DNA from: Ctenosaura bakeri | Taxonomy: Eukaryota > Chordata > Lepidosauria > Squamata > Iguanidae | Assembly (NCBI GenBank): GCA_948474755.1 | Contig: CAOLHI010001153.1 | Coordinates: 248,001 to 312,000 of the forward strand | Direction of reading: 5' to 3' | DNA: 64,000 bases | Part shown: positions 62,601 to 64,000 of the stretch, one piece after another | Numbering within the stretch: the first letter of the stretch is position 1 | How the letters are laid out: each line of letters opens with the position of its first letter | Translations under genes and position numbers: made by a program | Notes under the pieces: model-generated | Databases searched by the model: none | What the model was told of the DNA's origin: nothing | The model's input: only the letters and a program-made list of their open reading frames with translations

Positions 62601-63724
62601 ATCAGTTTCCAAAAGCTGGAACTCTATGTGTCTCCTCCTTTACTCTTCAAATCTGTGAATGCTATAAAAACTATATATACTAATTTCTATAACAATGTCA
62701 ATGTCAATATCAGTATCAATATTCTCTGTATCTGTAAACTCTTCACTTAACAGAAAAAAATATAATGTAGTGAATAATAACACAAGATAAGACTACAATT
62801 ACTTCAATGTATAATAGAATGTATAATAAAATCAATTTCCCCAAATAGAATTGATCAAATAAATTTTATCTCATCCCATAAGTACATTACACTTTAGGAA
62901 TCCTTACTGGAAATGCAAAATATATAAATTATAAACAAATATTATATACAAAAGTACTCTATATTATCTTGATAAAATCAGTTCCAATTGTCTCTTAGAT
63001 TTTCCCTAAAAGGCTGTGTCTGAGACCAGGCCACTCTGTCCCCCTCCCTCCCAGTGTTATAACTTCCTCACTGTTTCACAGCCTTGACCGTATGCTTTCT
63101 CACTGACTGTTGATAGCTGAATTCCAAGCCACTTCACTGTGTGGGGGTGGGAATCTCTTCTCAGTCCTTCCAGCACAGCCACAACAACAGTAATGGTAGT
63201 CTTTCTTATAGAACAAAGAGGGAAATGAACTCAGTCTATGAATTTCAAAGTAACCCAATTTGTTATTTAAAATAGCTTGAGTAATCAGTCTCAAGGTCAC
63301 TTGAAGCTTCTATTCCAAACCAAAATTGATTATAAATGGATTCTCTTCAACAATCCAAAGTTCTACAGTTACACAGTTCTCAGTTACTCAATTCCCAATC
63401 TAAATTCCAAACATCATAATTTCTCTGTCCAACATCCACACAATATAATCCCAAGTCTAAAATAATTCCAACCAAAGATCTTCTTACAGCATTCAAAAAC
63501 TCAAGGGGATGAAAGCCATATAATCCATACAGTCCTTATTCACATTGCAAAATCCCAGTGTTAAAAACCAGCAATCAAAAGGGGAAAAAAAGTTCTGAAT
63601 TTCTAATTTCATTAAAAATCCATTATTTAGATCCAAATCCAAATAAAGTCCATCCAGATACTAAAAGATGTAAAGATAATCCAAAGAAAGCTATGCAATT
63701 TTGAAAAACTTATGGAAAATAAGT
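62601..63724. other. probable L1 5' UTR and junction region
   Basis: No coding potential is visible. By position the first several hundred bases should be the 5' UTR of the minus-strand L1. The junction with the + strand L1 fragment at about 63725 cannot be placed exactly. Confidence 0.4.
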
Positions 63725-64000
63725 AATAAGTAAATAATATCAGAGAAGAGAAGTTAATAAAAGGAATTAGAATAAAAGAACATGAGATAAAAATTCAAGC
63801 ATACACAGATGATTTAGTTATAATTTTGGAGGACCCAATGAACAGTATTAAAAAATTGATGGAAATATTACAACAATTTGGGGATATAGCCGGGTTTAGG
63901 GTCAATAAGGAGAAATTCAGATAATGATCAAAAATATAACGGTAAAGCAAGAAAATGATTTGACAGAAATTTCAGGATTTAAAATAACCAGGAAGATAAG
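63725..64000 (+). mobile_element. second L1, reverse-transcriptase part, continues past the window
   Basis: A frame near 63737-63920 reads IRIKEHEIKIQAYTDDLVII, LEDPMNSIKKLMEILQQFGD and IAGFRVNKEK. This is the YxDD region of an L1 ORF2, homologous to AFTDDLFLF of the first element but on the opposite strand. The 5' half of the RT is absent, so the copy is 5'-truncated or rearranged here. Frameshifts follow at about 63920. Confidence 0.8.

Noticed and set aside
56000..64000. APC exon 8 or earlier exons
   Set aside because: I searched by eye for the conserved upstream APC coding sequence and found none. The stretch is filled by Tigger, L2 and L1 sequence.
57545..64000. Endogenous retrovirus
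   Set aside because: RT motifs are of the L1 type with an endonuclease upstream and a poly(A) tail. No LTRs, gag, protease or env-like sequence is visible.

Overview
This is vertebrate nuclear DNA: genes split into GT-AG exons, long introns, and a dense mixture of non-LTR retrotransposons, SINEs and DNA-transposon relics. The repeat set is that of a squamate reptile, most likely a lizard: 5S-rRNA-headed SINEs, tRNA-headed SINEs sharing a similar 3' tail, L2-, CR1-, L1- and RTE-type LINEs, a SPIN-like hAT, and Tigger-like and Harbinger-like MITEs. I cannot name the species from sequence alone.

Three conserved genes are present. REEP5 (+ strand; last three coding exons, 2351-7923) enters from the left. 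SRP19 (- strand; all five coding exons, 15809-22229) is complete and lies tail-to-tail with REEP5. APC (- strand; seven 3'-most coding exons, 39011-55857) leaves to the right, and its earlier exons lie beyond the window. This is the same neighbourhood as human 5q22 (APC-SRP19-REEP5), read in inverted orientation. Every splice site could be placed by hand. SRP19 splices to exactly 144 codons, and the APC exon sizes (379, 96, 140, 78, 117, 215, about 6571 nt) agree with my memory of the human ones.

Layout: 1-7.9 kb is the REEP5 3' half with MITEs, a SINE and a LINE/GATA microsatellite in its introns. 7.9-15.8 kb is REEP5 3' UTR/intergenic, with an RTE relic, a 5S SINE and two hAT elements, one a SPIN-like element with GC-rich cargo. 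15.8-22.5 kb is SRP19, whose introns hold a Harbinger-like element, a CR1 and two SINEs, and whose CpG-rich promoter carries a TCTCGCGAGA box. 22.5-38 kb is intergenic with a cluster of palindromic MITEs, three Tigger-like elements and microsatellites. 38-56 kb is the APC 3' UTR and exons. 56-64 kb is APC intron 8, with a decayed full-length-type L1 on the - strand and the start of a second L1 on the + strand.

The genes act in unrelated cell processes: ER tubule shaping, SRP assembly, and Wnt/cytoskeleton scaffolding. Their grouping is conserved synteny rather than a pathway. I found no CRISPR, prokaryotic operon, intact transposase or retroviral locus, and no convincing new protein-coding system. 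The most interesting signals are the foldback-MITE cluster, the SPIN-like element with its cargo, and the strongly conserved APC 3' UTR.
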